Made by a program: the position numbers and the translations under genes. Source: Arthrobacter sp. N199823 (lineage in GTDB: Bacteria; Actinomycetota; Actinomycetes; Actinomycetales; Micrococcaceae). From it: a stretch of 64,000 nt of DNA. The stretch is taken from NCBI RefSeq assembly GCF_002929705.1, contig NZ_PJIN01000011.1:1-64000 (forward strand), written 5' to 3'. The notes beneath the pieces were generated by a model, which was given only the letters and a program-made list of their open reading frames with translations, was not told the DNA's origin and did not search any database. Of this stretch, positions 18,857-29,984 are shown piece by piece. Each line of letters opens with the position of its first letter. Position 1 is the stretch's first letter.

Positions 18857-19377
18857 GAGTTTTCCCACAGCACCTTACACAGGAATCGATCGACGAATTC
18901 CGCCGACTCAGTGCCGAACAGGCCGGCTCGGTTGCCATTGTCAGCACCAGAATTCGGAACCGCGATTATGCAGCGACAGTGAGCTCCTACTTGTCAGTGT
19001 CCTATGACCCTCCGACATTACTAGTGAGTCTTTATGGGGAATCAAGGATTGCGCTGGCGGTGGCAGAAGCGGGATCGTGGGCACTCTCGCTACTCACGGC
19101 AGAGCAGAAGTCCCAGGCGAATTGGCTGGCCAGCCCGGGCACACCCACCGAGGGCCTGCTGAACCAGATTGATTTCAGGCGCGGGCCAGTCACCGAGAAC
19201 GCCATCATGGCGGGGGCGTTGGCCTGGTTCGAAGTAGAAACCACTGCCATCCACGAGGCAGCAACCCACCTGCTGGTGGTGGGAAACGTGGTATCCATGG
19301 GTGAAGACGCACAGTGGAGCCGGGACTTGTCACCGTTACTCCACTACGGCGGAGACTACCGACGTCTCAAGCCCTAA
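18826..19377 (+). CDS. Flavin reductase domain protein
   Basis: The 183-residue protein resembles the flavin reductase-like (FMN-binding split barrel) family, with SVAIVSTR near the start, ATVSSYLSVSYDPPTLLVSL, and a C-terminal HLLVVGNVVSMGE strand. Members bind FMN and reduce flavin with NAD(P)H, often for a partner monooxygenase, but no partner gene is adjacent. The ATG at 18826 follows GGAG at very short spacing. The upstream region and first codons overlap the DnaA-box cluster, so DnaA binding could affect this promoter (inference). It converges with the rhomboid gene. Confidence 0.82.
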   Translation: MELPDPLDIHRVFPQHLTQESIDEFRRLSAEQAGSVAIVSTRIRNRDYAATVSSYLSVSYDPPTLLVSLYGESRIALAVAEAGSWALSLLTAEQKSQANWLASPGTPTEGLLNQIDFRRGPVTENAIMAGALAWFEVETTAIHEAATHLLVVGNVVSMGEDAQWSRDLSPLLHYGGDYRRLKP

Positions 19378-19450
19378 GGCGCGGAGGCAGGGTCAGGCGG
19401 GCGCGGTGCGGAGGGAGCCCAGCGCAGGATGAGGCGGGCGCCGTCGAAAG

Positions 19451-20314
19451 TTAGCTGACGATGGTGAAGGCCGGGAAGGTGGATACCTTGTACGCGGTGA
19501 GGGCAAGAAGTACTACTGTCATCGCGGCGATTCCGCCCCACTGCACCAGATTGCGGTTCTTAGTGGGGGCGTAGGCAATGGCGGCTGTGCAGAGTGCACC
19601 GGCAATCAAACCACCCAAATGGGCCTGCCAGGCAATGTTGGGGACGATGAATCCAATAGCTGCGTTGATGGCCAGCAGCACAAGGATTTGTCGCAGATCT
19701 CCGCCGCGCTTCTTCTGCACCACGAACAGGGCACCAAACAAACCGAATACGGCGCCGGAAGCACCCACAACCACAGTATCGATGGGCGAAAGCAAGAGCA
19801 CGCCGACAGAACCTGCGAACGCGCTAACAAGATAGACGGCCAGGAAGCGCACCCGTCCAAAGGCAGGTTCAAGGGCATTGCCAAGAATCCACAACGCATA
19901 CATGTTGAAGGCAATGTGCATGAGGTTTGTTGAATGCAAGAAGGCTGATGTCACCATCCGCCACGGTTCCGTTTCCGTGTAGAACGGGGCGTAGGCGAAG
20001 TTCTGGAAAATGAAATCCTTGGGAATAGCCAAGTCCAAAGCGTACATAGCCACGCAAATGGCCATCATGGTGATGGTCACCAAGGGCCGGCCTGTGCGGG
20101 TAACGCCGCCAAAAATAGTTCTGCGGGAAGGAACGCTCTTACTGGCTTCCCTCACACAGTCCACACACTGGATTCCCACGGCAGCACTGCGCTGGCAGTC
20201 TGCGCATGCCGGCCGGCCGCACCGCTGGCAGCTCACATAAGAAACCCGATCGGGGTGCCGTGGGCAGACAGGGGCTCCGGTGGAGGGATACGGGACCGGA
20301 TGTGAAGAGCTCAA
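19451..20314 (-). CDS. Rhomboid-family intramembrane serine protease
   Basis: This polytopic protease cleaves transmembrane substrates inside the membrane. An N-terminal zinc-finger-like segment with paired cysteines (VCPRHPDR, SCQRCGRPACADC, CVDC) precedes six or seven membrane helices. The catalytic serine is in VVGASGAVFGLFGAL and the catalytic histidine in WQAHLGGLIAG; HIAFNMYALW fits the conserved His/Asn helix. The start is set at a TTG (20314) preceded by AGGA, because the longer frame from GTG 20365 begins inside the terminator hairpin of the upstream ppiA gene. The longer form would add 17 residues. Confidence 0.85.
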   Translation of the reverse strand: MSSSHPVPYPSTGAPVCPRHPDRVSYVSCQRCGRPACADCQRSAAVGIQCVDCVREASKSVPSRRTIFGGVTRTGRPLVTITMMAICVAMYALDLAIPKDFIFQNFAYAPFYTETEPWRMVTSAFLHSTNLMHIAFNMYALWILGNALEPAFGRVRFLAVYLVSAFAGSVGVLLLSPIDTVVVGASGAVFGLFGALFVVQKKRGGDLRQILVLLAINAAIGFIVPNIAWQAHLGGLIAGALCTAAIAYAPTKNRNLVQWGGIAAMTVVLLALTAYKVSTFPAFTIVS

Positions 20315-20346
20315 GAGAGGGATCCTAGTAAGAGGTATATAAGGAA

Positions 20347-20392
20347 GGCTTTGGTTGCCGGGCACCCATGAAGGCGCCTGGCAACCAAAGCC
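20347..20392 (-). terminator. Terminator hairpin behind the cyclophilin gene
   Basis: GGCTTTGGTTGCC (20347-20359) pairs perfectly with GGCAACCAAAGCC (20380-20392), a 13-bp stem with a 20-base loop, 18 bases past the ppiA stop. The following minus-strand TTCCTTAT is a modest T-tract. Confidence 0.75.
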
Positions 20393-20409
20393 AGGAGGTC
20401 AAGCGGGGT

Positions 20410-20952
20410 TTAGAGCTCTACGACGCTGATGGAGTTGATGACAACGTCTTCGCGAGGCTTGTCGCCCGCACCGGTTGCAACGCCTTCAATAGCGTCGACA
20501 ACGGCCTTAGAGGCCTCGTCTGTGACGTCGCCGAAGATGGTGTGCTTGCCCTGGAGCCAGCTGGTGTTCACGGTGGTGATGAAGAACTGTGAACCGTTGG
20601 TCCCACGGCCACCCTGAATGCCAGCGTTAGCCATGGCAAATTTGTAGGGGTCGTTGAAGTTCAGGTCGGGGTTGATCTCGTCGTCGAACTGGTAGCCCGG
20701 TCCGCCGATGCCGCGACCCAGGGGATCTCCAGCCTGGATCATGAAGTCTTTGATGATGCGGTGGAAGATAGTGCCGTTGTACAACGGGGCGTTGGTCTTT
20801 TCGCCGGTGCCCGGGTGGGTCCATTCAATGGAACCCGTAGCCAGGCCAACGAAGTTTGCCACGGTCTTGGGAGCGTGGTTTCCAAAGAGGTTTACCTCAA
20901 TGTCGCCCAGGCTCGTGCTGATAGTTGCTTTTGCGGTTGGGATAGCAGTCAT
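20410..20952 (-). CDS. ppiA: Peptidyl-prolyl cis-trans isomerase (cyclophilin)
   Basis: The 180-residue cytoplasmic cyclophilin catalyses proline cis-trans isomerisation during folding. Family motifs are FHRIIKDFMIQAGDP, GGRGTNGSQFFIT, and TIFGDVTDEASKAVVDAI. There is no signal peptide. The position near gyrase and the rhomboid gene is usual in Arthrobacter-like genomes. The ATG at 20952 has only a weak ribosome binding site. A terminator hairpin follows. Confidence 0.95.
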   Translation of the reverse strand: MTAIPTAKATISTSLGDIEVNLFGNHAPKTVANFVGLATGSIEWTHPGTGEKTNAPLYNGTIFHRIIKDFMIQAGDPLGRGIGGPGYQFDDEINPDLNFNDPYKFAMANAGIQGGRGTNGSQFFITTVNTSWLQGKHTIFGDVTDEASKAVVDAIEGVATGAGDKPREDVVINSISVVEL

Positions 20953-21089
20953 GGCGTTATTCTGTCATGCGAAAATGAGAATATTCTGTCAAGACATGCC
21001 ATTCCGCGCCCGGCGAACTGCTAGGTGATAGCAACAGCGCCCTGCTCGACGTAGGCTAAAACATGAAACTGCTGACATCTGGAGGAAAC

Positions 21090-22112
21090 GTGAAGAAGGT
21101 CGACCGCTTTACCCAAGGTTTGGAAGATTCATTGAACACCAGTGTGGACACTGCCCGTGAATGGGCTGCACCACATGTGGAGACCGCCAAGGACTGGACG
21201 GCTCCACGTGTTGAGGCGGCACTGGGCTGGGCTGTTCCCCGCATCGAAAAAGGAATTGAGCACGCTTCACCCATCGTTCAGGATGGATTGCGCAAGGCTG
21301 CTCAGTACACGGCCGACGGCGTTGCGGCCGTGACCCCAAAACTCCAGGAAGGCCTTGAAAGGTTGGCACCAAGGATTTCCGATGCTGTCGATGACGCTAC
21401 CCCGCACATTCATGACGCACTGGAAAAGGCTGCTCCTGCCATCACCAGCGCCAAGGACAAGGTGGTGGATGATTTCTTCCCACTCGTTTCAGGCAAGCTG
21501 GGCGACGCTGCCCACGCTGTTGAGGTTGCCCTGGAAAAGTCCAAGGTTTCCCATCAACTGGAGATTGCGGCTGCCAAGCTAACAGGCAACAAGAAGGCGT
21601 TGGCTCAAGCTGAAAAGGCAGCTGCTGAGGCCGCCAAGAAGTTTGCCGCTGAAATGAGCAAGGCCGCCAAGAAAGAGAAGCGTAAGGGCCGTGGATGGAT
21701 TGTGGTGGGCGTTGTTGTTGCCGCCACTGCCGCCGGAGTTGCAGCATGGAAGGCTTCCAAGCCGGTAGCTGATCCGTGGAAGACTCCCGCTCCCGTTGCC
21801 CCTGCAGTTGTGCCCGCCCCGGTTGCTGCTCAAGCACCGGTTGCTGCTCAGGCACCGGTTGCTGTCCCCGCTCCTGTTTCCGCGGACGACGGCGTTGCCA
21901 CCGAGGCTGCTGAGTCCGCCGAAACGGTGGTCGAGAAAGCAAAGGACACTGTTGCGGAAGCATCCCAGAAAATTGGTGACGCTGTGGACGCCGCCAAGGA
22001 AAACCTGGGCGATGCTGCCGCCGATGCCAAGGATGCAGCCGTGAAGGCCAAGGACGCTGCTGTCGCTGCCACGGATGCTGCGACACCGAAGCCGAGGGAT
22101 CCAAAGCACTAA
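21090..22112 (+). CDS. Alanine/lysine-rich membrane protein with helical repeats
   Basis: The GTG at 21090 follows GGAGG at ideal distance, so it is preferred over an ATG at 21063. The 340-residue product opens with repeats of W-A/T-x-P-x-V/I-E (EWAAPHVE, DWTAPRVE, GWAVPRIE) in a long amphipathic helical stretch. A very basic segment and one membrane helix (RGWIVVGVVVAATAAGVAAW) follow, then a Pro/Val/Ala linker with tandem PVAAQA units. The tail is LEA-like (KDAAVKAKDAAVAATDAA). I do not recognise a functional family; an envelope or stress-structural role would be a guess. Confidence 0.75.
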   Translation: MKKVDRFTQGLEDSLNTSVDTAREWAAPHVETAKDWTAPRVEAALGWAVPRIEKGIEHASPIVQDGLRKAAQYTADGVAAVTPKLQEGLERLAPRISDAVDDATPHIHDALEKAAPAITSAKDKVVDDFFPLVSGKLGDAAHAVEVALEKSKVSHQLEIAAAKLTGNKKALAQAEKAAAEAAKKFAAEMSKAAKKEKRKGRGWIVVGVVVAATAAGVAAWKASKPVADPWKTPAPVAPAVVPAPVAAQAPVAAQAPVAVPAPVSADDGVATEAAESAETVVEKAKDTVAEASQKIGDAVDAAKENLGDAAADAKDAAVKAKDAAVAATDAATPKPRDPKH

Positions 22113-22125
22113 CGGCACTATAAAA

Positions 22126-22168
22126 GCCAAGGAGGGGCCGGGAGCATTGCTCCCGGCCCCTCCTTGGC
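22126..22168. terminator. Bidirectional terminator
   Basis: A perfect 20-bp stem (22126-22145 with 22149-22168) closes on ATT between two convergent genes. Short A/T stretches at its foot suit termination in both directions. Confidence 0.93.
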
Positions 22169-22220
22169 GTTTAACGGCCCTGTCTGGTGGCCGGTGCACT
22201 GGCAGTCTGCCGGTACAGCC

Positions 22221-23087
22221 CTATTTCTTGAGGCCGCTACGCCCCTGGCGCAAGACCACCATGGCCAGGCCGGCAAGGATTAGCCCCAAACCTGCGTATG
22301 TTCCCGGAGGCAGCTGCTGGCTAAGAAATACGCCTGCCATAATCGCAGCGCCGGGAATTTCAAGCAGAATCATCATGGACACCACCAACGGGGAAATGGT
22401 GGCCAGCAGATAGTTGAAGATGGTGTGGCCAAAGAGTTGGGCAGCCACTGTCACACCAACAACGCCCCACCAAGCCTCGGGCGGAATGTTGACCAGCGGT
22501 TGGCGAAAGAACAAACACAAGGCGAGCAGGATTAGCGAACAGATACCGTAGCAAAGGCTTGAGTAGACACCTATAGAAAGGCTTTTGCGGGCCTTTGAGC
22601 CAGCCATGGTGTAAATAGCTGCCAGTATGCCGCCAACTAGAGCTAGCAGGTCACCCACCAGCGCCTCACGGGAGACGCCCATATCAAAACCCGTAATGAC
22701 CATCACACCCACCATGGCCGTTCCTAGGCCCATGAGGACCGGTCGTGGCGGCTTTGATCCCTGGAGCCACTGAAATAGCGCAATCCAGGCTGCTTGCAGG
22801 CAGACAAGGGCTGTAGCGGCCGCAACCGTGGTCATCTTCACCGAGGTTACAAAGCATGCGAAATGGAAGGCCAAAGCAGTTGCCGCAATTGCGGTGTACT
22901 TGAGTTCAGATCGAGTCAGTGACTTCAGAAAACCGGGATTTCTAATCGCAGTTGGTGCGCCTAACACCAAAGAGCCGAAAACATTGCGCCACAAGGCAAT
23001 CGTCAAGGCCGGGGCCATGGTGGCCGCCATGATGGGCCCGGAGGCTGAAACGCCCAAAATGCCTACAACGGCCAGAATAAAGATCAC
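22221..23087 (-). CDS. EamA/DMT-family transporter
   Basis: The 288-residue protein has ten predicted membrane helices arranged as two EamA halves, with the usual ALWRNVFGSLVL motif in the first half and FNYLLATISPLVVSMMILLEIP in the second. DMT transporters export amino acids, nucleotides or other metabolites; the substrate cannot be told. It stands alone between the terminator and tRNA-Ala. The frame starts at ATG 23087 with no strong ribosome binding site. Confidence 0.88.
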   Translation of the reverse strand: MIFILAVVGILGVSASGPIMAATMAPALTIALWRNVFGSLVLGAPTAIRNPGFLKSLTRSELKYTAIAATALAFHFACFVTSVKMTTVAAATALVCLQAAWIALFQWLQGSKPPRPVLMGLGTAMVGVMVITGFDMGVSREALVGDLLALVGGILAAIYTMAGSKARKSLSIGVYSSLCYGICSLILLALCLFFRQPLVNIPPEAWWGVVGVTVAAQLFGHTIFNYLLATISPLVVSMMILLEIPGAAIMAGVFLSQQLPPGTYAGLGLILAGLAMVVLRQGRSGLKK

Positions 23088-23180
23088 TGATCAAGACTAG
23101 CCAGTTCCCGCAGCCACTAGCGCCACAAAAGGATTGGCAGCTAACCCGTTAACCGGATTGGGGGAATTGTCCACAGACAA

Positions 23181-23212
23181 AAACAACCCCGGTCTAGTGA
23201 CCGGGGTTGTTT
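23181..23212 (-). terminator. Terminator after the tRNA-Ile/tRNA-Ala transcript
   Basis: A perfect 13-bp stem (23181-23193 with 23200-23212) has a 6-base loop and an A/T foot, five bases beyond the encoded CCA of tRNA-Ala. A perfect TTGTCCACA DnaA box lies next to it at 23167-23175. Confidence 0.9.
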
Positions 23213-23216
23213 CTCA

Positions 23217-23292
23217 TGGTGGAGGCACGGGGACTCGAACCCCGAACCCCCTGCTTGCAAAGCAGGTGCGCTACCAATTGCGCCATGCCCCC
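23217..23292 (-). tRNA. tRNA-Ala (anticodon TGC)
   Basis: The acceptor GGGGGCA (23292-23286) pairs with TGCCTCC (23227-23221) with one G-T wobble, and the discriminator is A (23220). The anticodon arm CTGCT-TTGC-AAGCAG gives TGC. CCA is encoded at 23219-23217. It is the second gene of an Ile-Ala pair downstream of gyrA, a standard order in actinobacteria. Confidence 0.96.
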
Positions 23293-23488
23293 ATGAGGCT
23301 GATTCAGTATATATGAAACACAGTCAAAAGATTCAATTCACTGAATCTGTTGCCTTACTCCACGTTGTCTTCACAACTTTGGATTCCCGCCATTTCTTGG
23401 TTAGGAATACTGCAGCAGCCAAAGTTCCGATCGAGATCAATAACTTCTTCACTACACACCATCCTTCCACAAGAACCGGTAGGTTCCG

Positions 23489-23562
23489 TGGGCGCACCTG
23501 GACTTGAACCAGGGACCTCTTCGTTATCAGCGAAGCGCTCTAACCGCCTGAGCTATGCGCCC
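23489..23562 (-). tRNA. tRNA-Ile (anticodon GAT)
   Basis: The acceptor GGGCGCA pairs with TGCGCCC, and the discriminator is A at 23489. The anticodon arm CTTCG-CTGATAA-CGAAG gives GAT. CCA is not encoded. No gene is supported in the 196 bases between it and tRNA-Ala. Confidence 0.96.
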
Positions 23563-23618
23563 TTCTTAGCCCTCATCGGGCCGAGATAAAACTTTACCCC
23601 ACACATTCCCAAAGTCCC

Positions 23619-23657
23619 AAATCGGCGGGTTCGCGAGTTCGCCGAACCCGCCGATTT
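23619..23657 (-). terminator. Terminator of the gyrB-gyrA-DUF3566 transcript
   Basis: A perfect 15-bp stem (23619-23633 with 23643-23657) has a 9-base loop and AAAT/ATTT at its foot, about 50 bases after the DUF3566 stop. Confidence 0.88.
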
Positions 23658-23704
23658 AGAGCACTGGAAACGCTTTGTCCGCGAGAATTCGCGGTTTTTG
23701 TTAC

Positions 23705-24250
23705 TTAGTCATCGGTCAGAGTTACACCGATGCCACCCACCAGGGTGGCTGAGATGTTGTAAAGCACTGCAGAAAGTACCGAAAGTGTGGTCAACAGCAC
23801 AACATTGACCACGGCGACGATGGTTGAGAACGACGCAACCTGACCGAGCGAGACAATAGCCAGAAGATCGAAGGGTACCCCGCCCTCCTTGCCCTGAATC
23901 TCATTGACGAAGGAGTTCACCGTCTCAAAGAGACCCATGGTGTCCAGCACCGACCACAGCACGATTGCTGCAATCACCGTGACAATGCCGAGTGCCACTG
24001 ACAACAAGAACGCCATCTTCAGCACTGACCACGGATCTACCTTGCTCACCAGCAGGCGGGCGCGGCGGGCCTTGGCCTTCGGCGCGGGCTTCACCAGTGC
24101 CGGCGGCGTTTTAGGAGCAGGGCGCTTTGCGGCAGCTGCTCCGGCAGTCGCCGGACCACTCGTAGGACGCTGAGCTGGACGGGCAGGGCGCGCAGTTGCA
24201 CCTACCTTTGGTGCGGACCCTGGCCGCGGAATCGGGTTATTGGTGCTCAA
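23705..24250 (-). CDS. DUF3566 transmembrane protein
   Basis: The 181-residue protein has a Pro/Ala/Lys-rich cytoplasmic N-terminus (1-65), then the DUF3566 domain with two membrane segments (about 80-105 and 138-165), including [15 protein letters not shown]. In actinobacteria this gene always follows gyrA; its role is not established. The ATG overlaps the gyrA stop by four bases, so the two are co-translated. Confidence 0.92.
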   Translation of the reverse strand: MSTNNPIPRPGSAPKVGATARPARPAQRPTSGPATAGAAAAKRPAPKTPPALVKPAPKAKARRARLLVSKVDPWSVLKMAFLLSVALGIVTVIAAIVLWSVLDTMGLFETVNSFVNEIQGKEGGVPFDLLAIVSLGQVASFSTIVAVVNVVLLTTLSVLSAVLYNISATLVGGIGVTLTDD

Positions 24251-26901
24251 TCAGTGCCTCCAGTTGTTCCGTCTTGAGACGTTAACGGTACTTCATCAAT
24301 CTGCTGGTCTCCCTCTAAATCGCCGAGAATTGGGCTCTCAGGACTTTCCGGGGCCTCAGAATCCGTTGATTCGTCATCCTCTTCAAGGCCGCGTTCGCTG
24401 TTGCGAGCAACCTCAATGATCTTGTCGTTCTTGTCTGGCTTAGCGAAGATAACACCCATGGTGTCACGCCCCTTAGCGGGAACTTCCGAGACGTTGGAGC
24501 GCACTATCTTTCCGCCGCTCATCACCACCAGAACCTCATCATCCTCTTGGACGATCAAAGCCCCGACCAGGTCTCCGCGGTCCTCCACGAGCTTGGCAAC
24601 CTTGATGCCCAAGCCGCCTCGTCCCTGCAAGCGGTACTCCTCGACGGCAGTACGCTTGGCATAGCCGCCCTCTGTGACAATGAACACAAATGAATCATCG
24701 GTAACAACATTGGCCGCCAGCAGTTCGTCAAAGTCACGGAACTTCATGCCTGTCACACCTGATGTTGCCCTTCCCATGGGGCGCAGTGCCTCATTGGTGG
24801 CGGTGAATCTGATGGACTGACCCTTGCGAGAAACCAACAGCAAGTCATCAGAATCGGAAACCAACTGAGCGGAGACCAATTCGTCGCCGTCACGCAGGTT
24901 GATGGCAATGACACCTGCAGAGCGGTTGGTGTCGTAGTCCTCCAACGACGTCTTCTTGACCAATCCGTTCTTAGTGGCCAGTACCAGGTACGGAGACTGC
25001 TGGTAGTCCTTCAGTTCCATAACCTGGGCGATCTTCTCGTCCGGCTGGAACGCGAGCAGATTGGCCACGTGCTGGCCCTTGGCGTCGCGGCCGGCTTCGG
25101 CCAGTTCGTAGGCCTTGGCACGGTAGACGCGGCCCAGGTTGGTGAAGAACAGTAGCCAGTGGTGCGTGGTGGTCACAAAGAAGTGCTCGACGACGTCGTC
25201 GCCTCGAAGCGCTGCTCCCTTGACGCCCTTGCCGCCACGGTGCTGTGAACGGTAGTTGTCGCTGCGCGTGCGCTTGACGTAACCGCCACGGGTAATGGTG
25301 ACAACCATTTCCTCTTCAGGAATGAGATCTTCCATACTCATGTTGGGGTCGTAACCCATCATGATTTCCGTGCGACGGTCATCCCCGTAACGGGTGGTGA
25401 TATCAGCCAGTTCGTCACTGACAATGCCGCGCTGAATTTCCGGATCCGCCAGGATGCGGTTGAACTCGGTGATCATGGTCTCAAGAACATTGTGACGATC
25501 AGTGATCTTCTGATGCTCCAAGGCAGCCAGGCGACGCAACTGCATATCCAAAATGGCCTTGGCCTGGATCTCATCGATATCCAGCAACGCAACCAAACCA
25601 TCACGGGCTTCCTCGGTAGTCGAGGAGCGCCGGATGAGAGCGATGACCTCATCGAGGGCATCCAGAGCCTTGAGGAGGCCACGCAGGATGTGAGCTTCTT
25701 CTTCTGCCTTGCGCAGACGGAAGCGGGTACGGCGGACAATGACGTCCATCTGGTGCGTCACCCAATGACGGATGAACGCGTCCAGCGGCAATGTTCGCGG
25801 CACACCATCAACAATGGCCAGCATGTTGGCGCTGAAGTTTTCCTGCAACTGAGTGTGCTTGTAGAGGTTGTTCAAAACAACCTTGGCCACTGCATCGCGC
25901 TTGAGGACAATAACCAATCGCTGGCCGGTACGGCCCGAGGTCTCATCACGCATATCGGCGATGCCAGAAATCTTGCCGTCCTTGACCAGATCGGCAATCT
26001 TGATAGCCAAGTTGTCAGGGTTGGCCTGGAACGGCAGTTCAGTCACGACCAAGCAGGTGCGTCCCTGAATCTCCTCAACGTTGACAACGGCACGCATGGT
26101 GATGGATCCACGTCCCGTGCGGTAGGCATCCTCGATGCCCTTGCGGCCCAGAATCTGAGCACCAGTGGGGAAATCGGGTCCCTTGATGCGCTCAATGAGG
26201 GCCTCAAGAAGGTCCTCACGGCTGACCGTCGGGTTAGCCAGGTACCACTGGACACCTTCAGCAACTTCGCGCAAGTTGTGGGGTGGAATATTGGTTGCCA
26301 TGCCCACGGCGATACCTGAGGAGCCATTGACCAAAAGGTTCGGGAACCTTGAGGGCAAAATGATGGGCTCTTGGTTCTTGCCGTCATAGTTGTCCTGGAA
26401 ATCGACGGTTTCCTCGTCGATGTCCCGAACCATTTCCATGGCAAGTGGGGCCATCTTGGTTTCCGTGTAACGAGGTGCAGCGGCACCATCGTTACCGGGG
26501 GACCCGAAGTTTCCCTGTCCCAGTGCCAAGGGGTAACGCATGGTCCAGTCCTGGATCAAGCGAACCAAGGCGTCGTAGATCGAGCTATCACCATGGGGGT
26601 GGTACTGTCCCATGACCTCGCCAACAACGCGGGCGCACTTGTTGAAGGAACGTTCCGGGCGGTATCCGCCGTCGAACATGGCGTACAGCACGCGGCGGTG
26701 CACAGGCTTCAGTCCATCACGGACATCCGGCAGTGCACGGCCAACAATCACGGCCATGGCGTAGTCGAGGTAAGAGCGCTTCATCTCCGTCTGGAGATCA
26801 ATTTGCTCAACTTTGTCATGCATTAGATTTCCGTCAAGAACCTCTACATCCGTGGGCTCCACGGTCGGTTCTGAGGGATTCTGAGGTGTTTCGTCGCTCA
26901 T
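24247..26901 (-). CDS. gyrA: DNA gyrase subunit A
   Basis: GyrA cuts and rejoins the DNA gate segment during ATP-driven negative supercoiling. The 884-residue protein has the breakage-reunion domain first: the quinolone-resistance region [22 protein letters not shown] carries a wild-type-like Ser/Asp layout, and the catalytic Tyr is in APRYTETKM. Six C-terminal beta-pinwheel repeats follow, with the gyrase box in the QHRGGKG region. An acidic tail closes it. It follows gyrB by 70 bases. Confidence 0.97.
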   Translation of the reverse strand: MSDETPQNPSEPTVEPTDVEVLDGNLMHDKVEQIDLQTEMKRSYLDYAMAVIVGRALPDVRDGLKPVHRRVLYAMFDGGYRPERSFNKCARVVGEVMGQYHPHGDSSIYDALVRLIQDWTMRYPLALGQGNFGSPGNDGAAAPRYTETKMAPLAMEMVRDIDEETVDFQDNYDGKNQEPIILPSRFPNLLVNGSSGIAVGMATNIPPHNLREVAEGVQWYLANPTVSREDLLEALIERIKGPDFPTGAQILGRKGIEDAYRTGRGSITMRAVVNVEEIQGRTCLVVTELPFQANPDNLAIKIADLVKDGKISGIADMRDETSGRTGQRLVIVLKRDAVAKVVLNNLYKHTQLQENFSANMLAIVDGVPRTLPLDAFIRHWVTHQMDVIVRRTRFRLRKAEEEAHILRGLLKALDALDEVIALIRRSSTTEEARDGLVALLDIDEIQAKAILDMQLRRLAALEHQKITDRHNVLETMITEFNRILADPEIQRGIVSDELADITTRYGDDRRTEIMMGYDPNMSMEDLIPEEEMVVTITRGGYVKRTRSDNYRSQHRGGKGVKGAALRGDDVVEHFFVTTTHHWLLFFTNLGRVYRAKAYELAEAGRDAKGQHVANLLAFQPDEKIAQVMELKDYQQSPYLVLATKNGLVKKTSLEDYDTNRSAGVIAINLRDGDELVSAQLVSDSDDLLLVSRKGQSIRFTATNEALRPMGRATSGVTGMKFRDFDELLAANVVTDDSFVFIVTEGGYAKRTAVEEYRLQGRGGLGIKVAKLVEDRGDLVGALIVQEDDEVLVVMSGGKIVRSNVSEVPAKGRDTMGVIFAKPDKNDKIIEVARNSERGLEEDDESTDSEAPESPESPILGDLEGDQQIDEVPLTSQDGTTGGTD

Positions 26902-26971
26902 AATCTTTTATATTCCATTCCCAATATATGCCTAAGTTTCTCTATGCCTAGTGAGGTATATCTACCTCTTT

Positions 26972-29194
<2,223 letters not shown>

Positions 29195-29390
29195 TTATCA
29201 CAGCGCCGCGGAGAGACGGTTATAGTGCGATTCTACCTTGTAACGGACCCATATGACGTCTCAACCTGCCCTGAAAGCCGAGAAAACCGGCTTAGAACGC
29301 AATTGTTTGGCGTTCTTTAAGGGGATGTACGCCCGTTGGGGTTTGAAACGCCCTACAGCGCCTTGATCAGTTTTCCCACTCCAGCGTTCT

Positions 29391-29984
29391 CTACCCGTAG
29401 GTATCTCTAGGACCACGACCCTTGACATGTCGAAAACCCTTGCGCCAACTAGGGGCTGAAGGTCCCAAAACCATAATTTTAGTGACAACGCCCTGTCCCA
29501 GATCCTGATCAAATTTTGCCAACAGTGAAGAGGAGAGAAGCCGCAACTGTGTTGCCCAGCTCGTGGAGTCACATCTAACGTGCAAGGTTGTGGCCTCAAA
29601 ACTCTCCGGCCGACAGTGCCCCGCAATTTCTGGACCCACCAGAGCATCCCACTGGGCCATCACGGAGCCAACTGCCAGCGGAGAACTCCATCCTCGATCG
29701 GAGACAAGCCGGCTGACCACATTCCCCAAACCCTGAGGATCCCTTCCTCCACCGTATTTGGCGTCCATGAAGGGTTTGCGTTTACTTTTTGGTGTGGATT
29801 TCTCACCGAGACGATTCCTTGAAATCCGCAGTTCCCCGCGACTCTTCGCTATGGTCCGCATTCGGTTCAGCGCAGCCTGAGCAGCATCGACTTCAGTGGC
29901 ATGGTCCTGAGCGGCTGCTTCTCGGCTGCCTTTTTTCCCTGTTGGATCGTTTGCAGAAAATCCCGCAGACGGCTCATTCATCAC
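29391..29984 (-). CDS. dciA: DUF721 protein, DciA-like helicase loader
   Basis: The 197-residue protein has a charged N-terminal half and a C-terminal DUF721 (DciA) domain with VVSRLVSDRGWSSPLAVGSV, WDALVGPEIAGHCRPESFE and the CDSTSWATQLRLLS strand. DciA is the ancestral bacterial factor that loads the replicative helicase DnaB in species without DnaC or DnaI. Its place between recF and gyrB is typical. The ATG overlaps the recF stop by four bases. Confidence 0.9.
   Translation of the reverse strand: MMNEPSAGFSANDPTGKKGSREAAAQDHATEVDAAQAALNRMRTIAKSRGELRISRNRLGEKSTPKSKRKPFMDAKYGGGRDPQGLGNVVSRLVSDRGWSSPLAVGSVMAQWDALVGPEIAGHCRPESFEATTLHVRCDSTSWATQLRLLSSSLLAKFDQDLGQGVVTKIMVLGPSAPSWRKGFRHVKGRGPRDTYG

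Noticed and set aside
25492-26319. Long plus-strand frame of 275 codons inside gyrA
   Set aside because: It is antisense to the conserved GyrA catalytic domain, has no domain or ribosome binding site, and is explained by the codon bias of gyrA.
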